A stretch of DNA of 64,000 nucleotides from Sphingobium algorifonticola (GTDB taxonomy: Bacteria > Pseudomonadota > Alphaproteobacteria > Sphingomonadales > Sphingomonadaceae), in assembly GCF_004005485.1 (NCBI RefSeq), contig NZ_RZUL01000001.1, positions 186,001 to 250,000 on the forward strand. Direction: 5' to 3'. Numbering within the stretch: position 1 is the stretch's first letter; every line of letters begins with the position of its first letter. Below are positions 50,046 to 61,506 of this stretch, piece after piece. The notes beneath the pieces are model-generated. The model worked only from the letters and a program-made list of their open reading frames with translations, was not told the DNA's origin and did no database searches. Made by a program: the position numbers and the translations under genes.

Positions 50046-50213
50046 CCCTCTCTCCTTGAGGGAGAGGGAGGCGCCCGCCGCACAGCGGTGGGAGGGTGAG
50101 GGGTGCGATTCCATCGGAACCGCGCGGACCAAAGATCCGCTCACCCTCATCCAACTCCGCCTCATTCGCTGCGCCCATGAGACTGCGTATCCTTCTCCCT
50201 TCAAGGGAGAAGG
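50046..50213. repeat. Intergenic palindromic repeats after the E2 gene
   Basis: CCCTCTCTCCTTGAGGGAGA begins one palindrome near 50046 and CTTCTCCCTTCAAGGGAGAA forms another near 50192. The space between also carries GGAGGGTGAG and its inverse CTCACCCTC, making nested inverted arms. The 209-base gap has no gene. Confidence 0.65.
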
Positions 50214-50249
50214 TTTGGCTCTCTGCGGCTGCAATGCTATCGCGCCCCG

Positions 50250-50894
50250 ATGTCCCTCCCGCTCACCCTCCCCCCGCTTGCGCCGCAGATCGGGCCGGTG
50301 CTCGAAACATTGAGCATCGTCGGCACTGCGCTGTTTGCCGCATCGGGCGCGCTGGCGGCGGCGCGGTTGCACCAGACTTTGGTGACCTTCGCTTTCTTCG
50401 CGCTGGTGACGGGCGTGGGCGGCGGCACGCTGCGGGATTTGCTGATCGGTGCGCCGGTGTTCTGGGTGGCGGACCCGCTGCCCGCCATCGCCTGCGTCGC
50501 CGCCGCGCTACTGGTGTGGATGACGCCGCGGCACTGGTGGAGCGATCGTGCGCTGGACTGGCTCGACGCCGTAGGTCTCGCCGCCTTCGCGGTGTTCGGC
50601 GCGGCCAAGGCGCTGTCGTTCGGTATCCATCCGTTCGTCGCGGGGATCATGGGGGTGGTGACGGGCTGCATGGGCGGCATCATCCGCGATCTGCTGGCGG
50701 GCGAACCTTCGATCCTGCTGCGCCCGGAAATCTACGTCACCGCCGCCGCGCTCGCCTCCGGCCTGTTCGTGACGCTGGCCGCGCTGGGCGTCCCCGTGCC
50801 GGTCGCCAGCGTGATCGCGGCGCTGGCGGGCTTCGCACTGCGCGCAGTGGCGATCGCGAAGGGGCTGGCGCTGCCGGGGTACAGACGGGGGTGA
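50250..50894 (+). CDS. UPF0126 (TRIC/YicG-like) membrane protein
   Basis: A 214-residue inner-membrane protein with two repeats of the UPF0126 domain: ALFAASGALAAARLHQTLVT with GVGGGTLRDLL, and AFAVFGAAKAL with GCMGGIIRDLL. Bacterial members resemble trimeric intracellular cation (TRIC) channels, and some transport glycine; the substrate here is unknown. About seven helices. The ATG at 50250 lies just after the repeat cluster. Confidence 0.9.
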   Translation: MSLPLTLPPLAPQIGPVLETLSIVGTALFAASGALAAARLHQTLVTFAFFALVTGVGGGTLRDLLIGAPVFWVADPLPAIACVAAALLVWMTPRHWWSDRALDWLDAVGLAAFAVFGAAKALSFGIHPFVAGIMGVVTGCMGGIIRDLLAGEPSILLRPEIYVTAAALASGLFVTLAALGVPVPVASVIAALAGFALRAVAIAKGLALPGYRRG

Positions 50895-50933
50895 GGGTGC
50901 GACTTTAGTGGTTGTGATGGGCCAACCCTCTTT

Positions 50934-50962
50934 CGTCATTCCCGCAAACGCGGGAACGACGG
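50934..50962. repeat. Short hairpin repeat
   Basis: CGTCATTCCCGCAAACGCGG with its closing GAACGACGG forms an imperfect hairpin like the one at 37211-37230. It lies in the gap after the UPF0126 gene. Confidence 0.6.
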
Positions 50963-51063
50963 TTATGGGTGGGTAGCGGAACGGCGGCTTCGGGACGAAA
51001 AGTGAGATTTGTGGACATTGACGCAGGCGAAGTCAAAGTAGAAAAGCCGGAGGTATGAGGCGC

Positions 51064-51213
51064 ATGTATCCGCTATTTCTTGCCATCATCGGCCTGTTGA
51101 TTTTTGCAGGCGGTGTGATCTGGAAAATCACCAGCGCGGATGGCTGTACGAAACAGAATGGCATCGTCGTGGGGGGTCTTACCCGCAGCCAGCATTGCGT
51201 CGGTGCTCGATAA
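51064..51213 (+). CDS. Small membrane-anchored or secreted protein
   Basis: A 49-residue frame: an N-terminal hydrophobic helix (LFLAIIGLLIFAGGVIW) followed by a short polar tail with two Cys residues (GCTKQN and QHCVGAR). GGAGG lies 10 bases before the ATG; an ATG nine bases earlier would be too close to it. It is too short for a 60-residue cut-off. No family is recognised. It lies alone in the gap between the UPF0126 gene and the next minus-strand gene. Confidence 0.55.
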   Translation: MYPLFLAIIGLLIFAGGVIWKITSADGCTKQNGIVVGGLTRSQHCVGAR

Positions 51214-51329
51214 TGATTGCTGAAACGGGTGGGAAGCAGCTAGTCCGGTTTTGGAGAGATAGTGCGCAATAGCTGACGATGCGCGCGAAAATTCTTCGGC
51301 AACAATCGCCCGGAGCTGCCAACCGCGAC

Positions 51330-51635
51330 CTACCCGTTCAGAGGCAACTCGTCCCGGTAGACGACTATGGAATGGCCCAGAAGCGCTGCATCTTGCGCTG
51401 CCGATCTTAGAGTTTCGTCCTCCATGGCCGAGAGATCAGCGTTAAGTTCCTTCTCCCGCTGAACCTCGACGAAGTTCCACCCTCTATCTTCAGCCCCCGC
51501 TATGGCAGTTGACCGGGCAGATTCTATTCCTGACCCTCTCCCAAAGAGCATGAGCGCATGTCGCGCGCCGGGACGGAAGCGGGTGGCCTCGGTCGCGACA
51601 CCTTTTGCTGAGAATATGAACAGTGCTTCGGTCAT
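51330..51635 (-). CDS. Hypothetical protein of 101 residues
   Basis: A small soluble protein starting MTEALFIFSAKGVATEATRF and ending VVYRDELPLNG, with no signal peptide, Cys or helix of membrane type. Its middle (GAEDRGWNFVEVQREKELNA) is charged. I do not recognise a family. The local base composition is less GC-rich than the neighbours. The gene is isolated between sppA and the small membrane gene; the 156 bases between it and sppA show nothing. Confidence 0.6.
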   Translation of the reverse strand: MTEALFIFSAKGVATEATRFRPGARHALMLFGRGSGIESARSTAIAGAEDRGWNFVEVQREKELNADLSAMEDETLRSAAQDAALLGHSIVVYRDELPLNG

Positions 51636-51791
51636 ATGCTCAACCTACACGATTGTCCTCCGGTATCAATGTCGGCTCCCCACCAGATTTTGTCATTCAC
51701 CACCTGATGTGCCATCAAAATGAATGGCCGGTTTTAATGATGTGTCTGATTTGGCGGAGTGACCAAGAATGGTCGCTAACGGACCTGCTGC

Positions 51792-53708
51792 CTACCAACC
51801 CCTACCCACAATCATCGCCCACAACGACCGCTCTTCCTCAGCACCCACAGCCCGCGGCGCGCCATAGCCGCGGCATTCAAGGCACGCCGCGCGGATCGCG
51901 CCACCCGTAATCAGCCCCCGCGCGTCGCCCACCGCCTGCAACGCCCATTGCCGGTTCAGCCAGGCCTGTCGCCCCAGCCAGTCGCGCGGGATCGCCGCTT
52001 CCTCGGTGCCGGAGCCTATCCACTCCTCCACGAACTGCGCGAACTTGTCGGGGGCTTTCTCGATATAATAAGGTTGCGCCTCGGCGGGGTCGATCTTTGC
52101 CAGTTTCGCGGCTTCGGCGATCGCGTCCTCCAGACCGCCGAACTGGTCGACGAGGCCGATTTGCCGTGCGGTGCCGCCGTCCCACACGCGGCCCTGCGCG
52201 ATGCCGTCCACCTGTTGCGGGGACTTTTTCCGCGCCTGCGCTACCAGCCCGACGAAGCGCGTATAGACGGCTTCCACGCTGGCCTGCGCCAGCGCGTCGA
52301 ATTGCGGGCTGACGCCGCCTGCCAGATCGGGTTCGCCCGACAGCGGCGTCGTCTTGCTGCCGTCCGTGGTCACGCCGATCTTCGCCAGCGTCCCTTCGAA
52401 GCTGGGGAGGATGCCGAATACGCCGATCGATCCGGTGATCGTGCCCGGCTCGGCAAAGATGCGGTCGGCGGGTGTCGCGATCCAGTAGCCGCCGCTCGCC
52501 GCGACATTGGCCATCGAGACGACAACGGGCAGACCGCGCTTCTTCGCTTCCAATATCGCCTGCCGGATCTTTTCGCCCGCGAGCACCGATCCGCCCGGCG
52601 AATCGACGCGCACGACCAGCGCCTTCAAGGATTTTTCGGCAAGCGCGGTGTAGAGCAGGTCGGATATCGTATCGCCCGCCGCGCTGCCCGGCCCGGCTTC
52701 TCCATCGATGATCTCGCCCGCGACCGTCAGCACGCCGATCTGGCCGCTGTTGGCAGGCGTCTTGGCCTTCGCATAGCGGGCAAAGTCGATCGCGGCAAAG
52801 GCGCTGGCCTTGCCGTCGCTGGCCTTGCCCGCGATCTGTGCGACGCGCGCGGCGAACGCTTCGCTGCCGCCCAGCCTGTCCACCAGCCCGGACGCCTGCG
52901 CGGCCTTGGGCAGATCGCCTTGCGTGGCAGCGGCCACAGCCATGGGATCGGCAATATAGGGGGCGAGCTTCGCCTTGGGCCGCGCCTTGCCGACTTCATC
53001 GAGCCAGGTCTGCCACAGCGCCCCGGCAAGGGCCTGATCGGCCTGCTTCGCTTCGGGCGACTGGTCGGCACGGGTATAGGGTTCGACGAAGCTCTTGTAG
53101 GTGCCGACGCGATAGACATGGGTGGTGACGCCCAGGCGGTCGATCAGCCCCTTGTAATAGAGCCGCGATCCGCCCGGCCCGGCCAGAAACACCTGACCGA
53201 AGGGATTAAGCCAGACTTCGCTGGCGTGGGCGGCAAGCTGATAGCCGTCCGCGGAATAGATGGTGGCATAGGCCAGCACCGGCTTCTTGGCGGCGCGCAC
53301 TGCGTCCAGCGCCTTGCCGATGCGGGTGAGCGCCACCTGTCCGCCACCCAAGAACCCGTCGAGATTGAGGACCACCGCCTTGACATTGGCATCGCCCTTT
53401 GCCGCTTCCAGCGCCGTCACGATATCGCGCAGGCGATATTCCTTCATTTGCGGCGCGTTGCCGGGCAAGGCGGAGAAAGGATTGGCCTGTTGCGGCTGTT
53501 CGACGATCACGCCTTCCAGATCGAGCAGCAGCGCGCCTTGCGTCACGCTGGCAACCGGTGCGGGAGAATAGGACAGCGCAGCGTAGAGCAAGCCGAAGAA
53601 CAGCAAGAGGAACAGAAGAACCAGCGCATCCTTGATGCCAACCAATATGCGCCATGCGCCGCGAATGAATGCCAAGGGAAACGCCTTCCGTGCCGGTGTT
53701 CCTGTCAC
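51792..53708 (-). CDS. sppA: Signal peptide peptidase SppA, long (67K) type
   Basis: A membrane-anchored serine protease that degrades leftover signal peptides. The 638-residue protein has an N-terminal helix (about 28-50, LVLLFLLLFFGLLYAAL) and two tandem S49 peptidase domains. The second holds the nucleophile Ser in NVAASGGYWIATPADRIFA; the catalytic Lys of this type lies in the first domain. Family blocks GEIIDGEAGPGSAAGD and RVDSPGGSVLAGEKI are visible. It is divergent from groESL; the gap of 281 bases holds the groESL control region. Confidence 0.94.
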   Translation of the reverse strand: MTGTPARKAFPLAFIRGAWRILVGIKDALVLLFLLLFFGLLYAALSYSPAPVASVTQGALLLDLEGVIVEQPQQANPFSALPGNAPQMKEYRLRDIVTALEAAKGDANVKAVVLNLDGFLGGGQVALTRIGKALDAVRAAKKPVLAYATIYSADGYQLAAHASEVWLNPFGQVFLAGPGGSRLYYKGLIDRLGVTTHVYRVGTYKSFVEPYTRADQSPEAKQADQALAGALWQTWLDEVGKARPKAKLAPYIADPMAVAAATQGDLPKAAQASGLVDRLGGSEAFAARVAQIAGKASDGKASAFAAIDFARYAKAKTPANSGQIGVLTVAGEIIDGEAGPGSAAGDTISDLLYTALAEKSLKALVVRVDSPGGSVLAGEKIRQAILEAKKRGLPVVVSMANVAASGGYWIATPADRIFAEPGTITGSIGVFGILPSFEGTLAKIGVTTDGSKTTPLSGEPDLAGGVSPQFDALAQASVEAVYTRFVGLVAQARKKSPQQVDGIAQGRVWDGGTARQIGLVDQFGGLEDAIAEAAKLAKIDPAEAQPYYIEKAPDKFAQFVEEWIGSGTEEAAIPRDWLGRQAWLNRQWALQAVGDARGLITGGAIRAACLECRGYGAPRAVGAEEERSLWAMIVGRGW

Positions 53709-53799
53709 CTAATGCCTCGGCGGTTACGCTTCAATGGCGGGGCCGCCCACGATCCACCTTGCAAGCCTCTCTCGCCATCACATTTTTCTTGGTCATGGT

Positions 53800-53827
53800 C
53801 TTGACCGGGGATCGGCGCGCGCCATAT
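53800..53827 (+). promoter_or_regulatory. Heat-shock (RpoH-type) promoter of groESL
   Basis: CTTGAC at 53800-53805 and CCATAT at 53822-53827 are 16 bases apart, close to the alphaproteobacterial sigma-32 pattern (CTTGAC and a CYTATnT-like -10). Transcription would start near 53834, at the left edge of the CIRCE element. Confidence 0.65.
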
Positions 53828-53835
53828 CTGCGGCG

Positions 53836-53862
53836 CTGGCACTCTTCCTCATAGAGTGCTAA
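53836..53862. promoter_or_regulatory. CIRCE operator (HrcA-binding site)
   Basis: CTGGCACTC-N9-GAGTGCTAA, which matches the CIRCE consensus TTAGCACTC-N9-GAGTGCTAA at 16 of 18 arm positions. It lies about 130 bases before the groES ATG and directly downstream of the heat-shock promoter, so HrcA bound here would block early transcription of groESL. Confidence 0.93.
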
Positions 53863-53989
53863 CAGACAGAAGTTCACTGGGAGCGGAAGCGAGTCGGCAT
53901 ATCCATTGCGCCCTGTGCCATCATGGAGGTGGCGCACACGCATCGGGTCCGGCCCGCCATGTTCCCTCCACGAAGGGAAAGGCAAATAT

Positions 53990-54277
53990 ATGGCATTCCG
54001 TCCGTTGCATGACCGCGTTCTGGTCCGTCGCATCGAAGCCGAAGCGAAGACCGCTGGCGGCATCATCATCCCCGACACCGCCAAGGAAAAGCCGCAGGAA
54101 GGCGAAGTCATCTCCGTCGGTTCGGGCACCAAGTCCGAAGACGGCAAGGTCACCCCGCTGGACGTCAAGGCCGGTGACAAGATCCTGTTCGGCAAGTGGT
54201 CGGGCACCGAAGTGAAGGTCGAAGGCGAAGACCTGATCATCATGAAGGAATCGGACATCCTCGGGATCGTCGGCTGA
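53990..54277 (+). CDS. groES: Co-chaperonin GroES
   Basis: The heptameric lid of GroEL. The 95-residue protein starts [13 protein letters not shown], has the mobile loop region [14 protein letters not shown] and ends [17 protein letters not shown] 53990 follows GGGAAAGG; the open frame upstream is not coding. Controlled by a heat-shock-type promoter and a CIRCE operator in the leader. First gene of groESL. Confidence 0.98.
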   Translation: MAFRPLHDRVLVRRIEAEAKTAGGIIIPDTAKEKPQEGEVISVGSGTKSEDGKVTPLDVKAGDKILFGKWSGTEVKVEGEDLIIMKESDILGIVG

Positions 54278-54294
54278 TTTCAGCCGCCCTGTAG

Positions 54295-55980
<1,686 letters not shown>

Positions 55981-56008
55981 GTCCTGCTTTTCATACCCAG
56001 GAAAATCG

Positions 56009-56039
56009 GGGCCGGAGGTGCAATCCTCCGGCCCTTTTT
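56009..56039 (+). terminator. Terminator of groESL
   Basis: GGGCCGGAGG (56009-56018) pairs with CCTCCGGCCC (56025-56034) around a 6-base loop, followed by TTTTT. It starts 28 bases after the groEL stop. Confidence 0.92.
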
Positions 56040-56060
56040 CTTTGCGGCTCTCACCACTCT

Positions 56061-56089
56061 GGAACCCGGCTTTCGCCGGAGAACCGGGT
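56061..56089. repeat. Short hairpin repeat
   Basis: GGAACCCGGCTTTCGCCGGA and the following GAACCGGGT give an imperfect hairpin of the CCCGGC-AAAG-GCCGGG family, in the gap after groEL. Confidence 0.55.
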
Positions 56090-56191
56090 ACGTCGCAATT
56101 ATCGTGCGCCCGATCCCAAAATCGCCCGCAACCGGAACGATCTGCGCGGCGCATCCTTGTTCCAGACAATAATTTCAACGGAACCTTCTTC

Positions 56192-57346
56192 GTGCCACCA
56201 GCCTTTGCCGCATCAACCCGTAACGACCCGATCGCCATCGCCCGCGTCCTGTGCATCCTGGGCGTGGTTTACGTGCATGCCTGGACAGGGCGGACGGGGG
56301 AGGAACTGGCGCATATGGCGGGCAGCGGACAGGAATTGCTGCGATGGACCGTCATGGAAGGGCTGGGCAAAAGCGCGGTGCCGCTGCTCGGGATGATATC
56401 GGGCTATCTGCTGGCGGGGTCCCGAAGGGCGCTGCACTGGCGCAGCCATGTGTCGGCCAAGGCCCGCACGATCCTGCTGCCCATGCTGCTGTGGAATGCC
56501 ATTGCGATTGGGTGCGTATCCGGCGCGGCGATGGCGGGCCTTATTCAGGCACCCGTGCCGCATTCGGCGCGCTGGATGATCGAGGAAATGCTGGCGCTGA
56601 CCCGTGCGCCCGACATCAACGTGCAGATGCCGTTCCTGCGCGACCTGTTCGTGTGCATGCTGATTGCGCCATGGCTGGTCCGCTGGCGGCCACCGGCGCT
56701 GGCATTGTTGGCGGCGGCAATCGCGGGCGTCGCGGTCATCGGCCTGCCACAACCTTTGCTGTTGCGGCCGATCATCCTGCTGTTTTTCGTGACGGGCATG
56801 ATCGCGGGCAAGACGGTGCTGGCCGAACGCGCCGCCGCATTGCCGCTGATCGTCGCACTATTGCCTTTCCTGCTGTTGATGCCGGTCAAGGTTGCGCTGT
56901 CGCTGCCTCCGGCACCATTTTCCGTCAGCCATCCGCACGCCATGGCGCTGCTTGATCTCGCCATGCGGATCGCGGCGGCACTCGCCTTCTGGCGTATGGC
57001 GCACGGCATCGCACAAACGCGTCTGCGCATTCCGCTCCTACGAATAGAGCCTTATGCTTTCTTCCTGTTCTGTGCCCATCTTGTCCTGATATGGCTTGGT
57101 GGTCCGGCCATCGGCCAGTGGACCGGCCCGCTCGGTACGCCGCTGTACCCCACATTTCTGCTGATGCAGCCGCTGCTGGCATTGGCGGCATCCATCCTTC
57201 TTGCCAAGGCGATAAGCCATATTTCGCCGCGCGCGGCCCGGATACTCAGCGGCGGGCGTCTGGCGCGATCGGACGATGGCCTTGCCCCGGCTCGGAAGAT
57301 GCCCTCTGCAAAGCGTCAGGTCAGGCCAACACCGGCTGCGGCCTGA
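56192..57346 (+). CDS. Acyltransferase-3 family membrane protein
   Basis: A 384-residue protein with about ten membrane helices, of the acyltransferase-3 family (OafA/NodX-like), which O-acylates exported glycans. The typical N-terminus is [20 protein letters not shown] with the conserved His and Arg, and the first helix is followed by [16 protein letters not shown]. The acceptor is unknown. The start is uncertain: GTG 56192 begins the conserved part, with only a weak upstream site. Its 3' end overlaps the convergent LLM gene by 26 bases. Confidence 0.85.
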   Translation: MPPAFAASTRNDPIAIARVLCILGVVYVHAWTGRTGEELAHMAGSGQELLRWTVMEGLGKSAVPLLGMISGYLLAGSRRALHWRSHVSAKARTILLPMLLWNAIAIGCVSGAAMAGLIQAPVPHSARWMIEEMLALTRAPDINVQMPFLRDLFVCMLIAPWLVRWRPPALALLAAAIAGVAVIGLPQPLLLRPIILLFFVTGMIAGKTVLAERAAALPLIVALLPFLLLMPVKVALSLPPAPFSVSHPHAMALLDLAMRIAAALAFWRMAHGIAQTRLRIPLLRIEPYAFFLFCAHLVLIWLGGPAIGQWTGPLGTPLYPTFLLMQPLLALAASILLAKAISHISPRAARILSGGRLARSDDGLAPARKMPSAKRQVRPTPAAA

Positions 57347-58331
57347 CCAGGCTTTCGGCGGCATCCATGGCGATCACGATGGAACGCTTGCGCGCATCGG
57401 GATCGAACATCGCGCCGCTCACCATCACTTCGTCAACACCCGTGCGGGCAATGAACGCCGCCAGATCGCGCGCCACATCCTGCCGCGTGCCAATGGCCGA
57501 ACAGGCCAGCACATTGGCCAGCATCGCCTGCGCCTGCGGGGGTAGCGACGCGCGATAATCGCGCACCGGCGGCGGCAGCTTGCCCGGCGTACCGGTCCGC
57601 AGAGCGACGAAGCTCTGCATCATCGACGAGGCCAGCAGTTCGGCTTCCTCCCGCGTATCGGCCGCAAAGACGTTGAACCCCGCCATTGCATAGGGCCGGT
57701 CAAGCTGCTCCGACGGTTTGAAATCACGCCGGTAGACGGCGAGCGCGGCATCCAGCGCATCAGGCGCGAAATGCGATGCGAAGGCATAGGGAAGACCCAG
57801 CACCGCCGCAAGTTGCGCGCCATAAAGGCTCGATCCCAATATCCACAGCGGCACATCTGCACCCGCGCCGGGCGTGGCCGTGAACCCCAGCCGGTCGTCG
57901 CCCGCGAAGTAGGCCTGCAATTCCATCACATCGCGCGGAAACTGATCCGCCCCGCCGGTGAGCGCGCGCCGCATGGCCTGCGCGACACGCTGGTCCGATC
58001 CAGGTGCCCGGCCCAGACCCAGATCGACGCGTCCGGGAAAAAGCGCCGCCAAGGTCCCGAACTGTTCCGCGATGGCGAGCGGCGCGTGATTGGGCAGCAT
58101 GATGCCGCCCGCGCCGATACGGATGGTGGAGGTCGCCGCGCCGACATGCGCGAGCACTACCGCCGTGGCGGCAGACGCGATACCCGCCATGCCATGATGC
58201 TCTGCGGTCCAGTAACGGCTGTAGCCCAAGGTCTCGGCGGTGCGGGCAAGATCGGCGGCCTCGGTCAGCGCGGTGCGGACATCGCTGCCCTGGCGGACGG
58301 GGACGAGATCGAGAAGGGATAATCTGGTCAT
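57321..58331 (-). CDS. LLM-class flavin-dependent oxidoreductase
   Basis: A 336-residue luciferase-like monooxygenase-family protein: [40 protein letters not shown], and the [20 protein letters not shown] block. This subgroup is common in bacteria as an FMN-dependent protein of unknown substrate (YhbW-like). The start is ATG 58331; an in-frame ATG at 58349 is possible. No flavin reductase is adjacent. Confidence 0.9.
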   Translation of the reverse strand: MTRLSLLDLVPVRQGSDVRTALTEAADLARTAETLGYSRYWTAEHHGMAGIASAATAVVLAHVGAATSTIRIGAGGIMLPNHAPLAIAEQFGTLAALFPGRVDLGLGRAPGSDQRVAQAMRRALTGGADQFPRDVMELQAYFAGDDRLGFTATPGAGADVPLWILGSSLYGAQLAAVLGLPYAFASHFAPDALDAALAVYRRDFKPSEQLDRPYAMAGFNVFAADTREEAELLASSMMQSFVALRTGTPGKLPPPVRDYRASLPPQAQAMLANVLACSAIGTRQDVARDLAAFIARTGVDEVMVSGAMFDPDARKRSIVIAMDAAESLVRPQPVLA

Positions 58332-58382
58332 GCCCCTGATATAGGGCATGACCAGTTGCATTTCACTACGCTATTTTGCCGA

Positions 58383-58814
58383 TCAGGCTTCCAGCGTCGC
58401 AGTGAGCGTGATGTCCGCCTTGAACAGCTTCGATACCGGGCAATTCGCCTTGGCCTTCGCGGCAAGGTCCTGAAAGGTTTCGTCCGTCGTGCCGGGGATG
58501 TTGGCGGTCAGCGTTAGCGCGACCGCGGTAATCGTGAAACCCCCGTCCTGCTGCTCCAGCGTAACCACAGCCTTTGTCTCCATTTTCTCCGCCGTCAGCC
58601 CCGCTTCGCCCAGGATGAGCGACAATGCCATGGTGAAGCAGCCCGCATGGGCCGCGCCGATCAGCTCTTCGGGATTGGTGCCCGCTACCCCTTCGAAGCG
58701 CGAAGCGAAGCCGTAGGGATGCGCATCAAGCGCGCCGCTCTGCGTCGATATCGCGCCGATACCGTCCTTGATACCGCCGCTCCATACGGCCGATCCGCTG
58801 CGATTGATCTTCAT
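58383..58814 (-). CDS. osmC: OsmC-family peroxiredoxin
   Basis: A 143-residue thiol peroxidase of the OsmC/Ohr fold that reduces organic hydroperoxides. Both reactive cysteines are present: HAGCFTMAL and NCPVSKLF. The N-terminal SAVWSGGIKDGIGAISTQSG and the FASRFEG region fit OsmC rather than Ohr. ATG 58814 follows GGAGAGAAAG; the frame runs further upstream without conserved residues. Confidence 0.9.
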   Translation of the reverse strand: MKINRSGSAVWSGGIKDGIGAISTQSGALDAHPYGFASRFEGVAGTNPEELIGAAHAGCFTMALSLILGEAGLTAEKMETKAVVTLEQQDGGFTITAVALTLTANIPGTTDETFQDLAAKAKANCPVSKLFKADITLTATLEA

Positions 58815-58902
58815 GACTTTCTCTCCTTCTTGGGGGCACAACATGGCCATAACGCGCGATAGAGACAGTATAACGACGCCAACAGCGGATGGGTCCTGCC
58901 GC

Positions 58903-59385
58903 TCAGCGCCCCATATAGGCGATGCACTCCACTTCGACCGCTGCGCCACGCGCTAGGCCGCTGCTGCCAAAGGCACTGCGCGCAGGCAGGCGACCGGGCT
59001 TGAAATAGGTGATGTAGATTTCGTTGAAGCGCGGCCATGTCTGCATGTCGGCCAGCATCACCGTGCATTTGACCAGATCGTCCAGGCTCGCGCCGCCAAG
59101 CGCCGCGGTCTTGGCGACGTTGGCCATCGCGTTACGGGCCTGGGTGTCGAAATCGGGCGGCAGGGTGCCGTCGGCTGCCGTGCCGAGCTGACCGGACAGA
59201 TAGAGCGTGTCGCCAGCCCGGACCGCCGAACTCAGCGGCCGCCCCGGCGTGACCGGGCCAAGATATTGCGGGCCGGGAGACGCGGCCGTCTGGGCATGAA
59301 GCGGTGCGGCACCATGCGCCGCGACTTGAACGAGCGTGGCGATGCCGATCGCTACCCAACGTGCTCGATATCTCTGCCGCGCCAT
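58903..59385 (-). CDS. Exported RidA-family protein
   Basis: A 160-residue protein with a signal peptide (about 1-32, ending LHAQ) followed by a full RidA/YjgF domain: SSAVRAGDTLYLSGQLGT, TQARNAMANVAKTAALGGAS and the C-terminal VEVECIAYMG. Cytoplasmic RidA hydrolyses reactive enamines and imines; this exported version may act on other small molecules in the periplasm. GAGGAGG precedes ATG 59385. Confidence 0.88.
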   Translation of the reverse strand: MARQRYRARWVAIGIATLVQVAAHGAAPLHAQTAASPGPQYLGPVTPGRPLSSAVRAGDTLYLSGQLGTAADGTLPPDFDTQARNAMANVAKTAALGGASLDDLVKCTVMLADMQTWPRFNEIYITYFKPGRLPARSAFGSSGLARGAAVEVECIAYMGR

Positions 59386-59471
59386 TATGGTCCTCCTCAA
59401 CATGCGTCACGATCACAGACGATCCGTTGCTGTCGTTCCGCCATCATGACGCGATGCCGCAGGCTGCTGCC

Positions 59472-61292
59472 TTACGCCGCCTCGTCCTGGAACTGCAATC
59501 GGGCGAGGCGGGCGTAGAGACCGCCTTGCGATGTCAGGACGGCATGCGTACCCTGTTCCACGATGCGGCCCTGATCCATCACCACGATGCGGTCGGCGGC
59601 GCGGATAGTAGCAAGGCGGTGGGCGATAACGATCGTGGTGCGGCCGCGCATCAGCCGGTCGAGCGCATCCTGCACCAGCCTTTCCGACTGCGCGTCTAGC
59701 GCCGACGTCGCCTCGTCCAGCAGCAGGACGGGCGCGTCGCGCAGCAGCGCGCGCGCGATTGCGAGCCGCTGGCGCTGGCCGCCGGACATGCGTGTGCCGC
59801 TTTCACCCATGAAGCTGTCGAGACCCTGGGGCAGCGCCCGCAGGAAATCTTCGGCATGGGCGGCGCGGGCGGCTTCCCACAACTGCTCGTCGGTCGCGTC
59901 CCAATTGCCATAGCGCAGATTATCACGGGCCGACGCCGCGAAGATCACCGTTTCCTGCGGTACAAGCGCCATCAGTCCGCGAATGTCGGCCGGATCGGCC
60001 GCGCGCAGATCGACGCCGTTCAGCGTGATTGCCCCGCCCTGTGGATCATAGAATCGCTGCGTCAACTGGATCAGTGTGGACTTGCCCGCGCCCGATGGCC
60101 CGACAACCGCAATCGTCTCGCCAGGCTCCACAACCAGCGTGAAATCGTCGAGCGCCGTCGTGTCGGGGCGAGTCGGATAATGGAATGTGACATTGCGGAA
60201 CGCAATCTGCGCCTTGTCGCTGGCGGGGATAGCGGCGGGTGCGGCAGGCGCAGCGATTTCCGGCACCGCCGTCAGCAGTTCGTTCAGCCGCTCGGCCGCG
60301 CCCGCCCCACGCAACAGATCGCCCCAGGTTTCGGTCAGCGATCCGAACGCCCCCGCGACGAGGCCGCTGGTCAGCACGAAGGCGGCGATGCTGCCGCCCG
60401 ACAACGCGCCGCTCGCAACGTCGATCGCGCCTTGCCACATGATCATCGTAACCGCGCCGAAGATGAGGCAGATGACTACGCCGGTCATCACCGCGCGCAG
60501 CATTATGCGTTTGCGGGCTGTGTCAAACCCGCGTTCCACCGCGCCACGGAAGCGCGCGGCTTCCCGCTCTTCCTGACCGAAGGACTGAACGATCCGCATC
60601 GCGCCGAGCACTTCGGCGGTCATGCTGCCGACATCGGCCAGCCGGTCCTGGCTGCTGCGCGACAATTTGCGCACCCTGCGGCCCATGATGACAATCGGCA
60701 AAATGATGAGCGGGATGCCCAGCAGCATCATGCCCGCCAGTTTTGGCGCGAGCGCAACCATATAGCCGACGCCCAGCACGCCAGTGACGAAGTTGCGAAG
60801 CGCGACCGATACCGTGGTGCCGACCACCTGTTCGATGACGGCAGTATCCGACGTCATGCGCGAGGCGATTTCCGAAGGCCGATTGTCCTCGAAGAAGCGT
60901 GGTGCCATCCGCAGCAGGTTGCGCTGCACCGCGGCACGGATATCGGCCACCACCCGCTCACCCAGCCAGGAGACGAAATAGAAGCGGCACGCCGTGGATA
61001 TGCCCAGGATGATGACGATCAGCAGCAGATACTGAAACCAGCGACCGATATCGCTGCCGTCGCCGCCGCCGGCAAAACCCCGATCGATCACCAGCTTGAA
61101 ACCGCTGGGAATGGCGAGTGTAGCTGCCGACGCGCAGAGCAGGGCCGTGAGCGCGCAGATATAGCGGCCCGGATAGTTGCGGGCGAACCGCCATACCATG
61201 CCCAGGCTGGCAAGCTTGCGCCCCTTGGGCGATTTTTCGTCCTTGCCGCCACCGATGTCCTGCGGCGTCGCCCCGCTTGCGTCTCTGCTCAT
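59472..61292 (-). CDS. ABC exporter, MsbA-like (fused membrane and ATPase domains)
   Basis: A 606-residue half-transporter that works as a homodimer. Six membrane helices cover about 35-330, then an ATPase domain with Walker A GPSGAGKSTLIQLTQ, signature MSGGQRQRLAIARAL and Walker B VLLLDEATSALD. Exporters of this type carry lipids, lipid A or drugs; the substrate cannot be read from sequence. It starts at ATG 61292 after a Gly/Lys-rich lead. It is divergent from the PHB depolymerase gene. Confidence 0.93.
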   Translation of the reverse strand: MSRDASGATPQDIGGGKDEKSPKGRKLASLGMVWRFARNYPGRYICALTALLCASAATLAIPSGFKLVIDRGFAGGGDGSDIGRWFQYLLLIVIILGISTACRFYFVSWLGERVVADIRAAVQRNLLRMAPRFFEDNRPSEIASRMTSDTAVIEQVVGTTVSVALRNFVTGVLGVGYMVALAPKLAGMMLLGIPLIILPIVIMGRRVRKLSRSSQDRLADVGSMTAEVLGAMRIVQSFGQEEREAARFRGAVERGFDTARKRIMLRAVMTGVVICLIFGAVTMIMWQGAIDVASGALSGGSIAAFVLTSGLVAGAFGSLTETWGDLLRGAGAAERLNELLTAVPEIAAPAAPAAIPASDKAQIAFRNVTFHYPTRPDTTALDDFTLVVEPGETIAVVGPSGAGKSTLIQLTQRFYDPQGGAITLNGVDLRAADPADIRGLMALVPQETVIFAASARDNLRYGNWDATDEQLWEAARAAHAEDFLRALPQGLDSFMGESGTRMSGGQRQRLAIARALLRDAPVLLLDEATSALDAQSERLVQDALDRLMRGRTTIVIAHRLATIRAADRIVVMDQGRIVEQGTHAVLTSQGGLYARLARLQFQDEAA

Positions 61293-61506
61293 GGCCGGTG
61301 CTTAGCAGCCCTCCGGTGCACCCTCAATCGCAAAGGCGGGATGCCCCCGGTCTTCAGCCCCGTTGTCCCGAGGCATGAGCCGATCCGGGGCATATTTGAT
61401 CCACCGCAAGACAGTTATCGAGGAATTTACGTTGCAGCGCGGCACGAAACAGGCTTTTGTTAGCGAAAGCGTGCTACGCAAGCGCAACAAGGAATGTGGG
61501 TTCACG

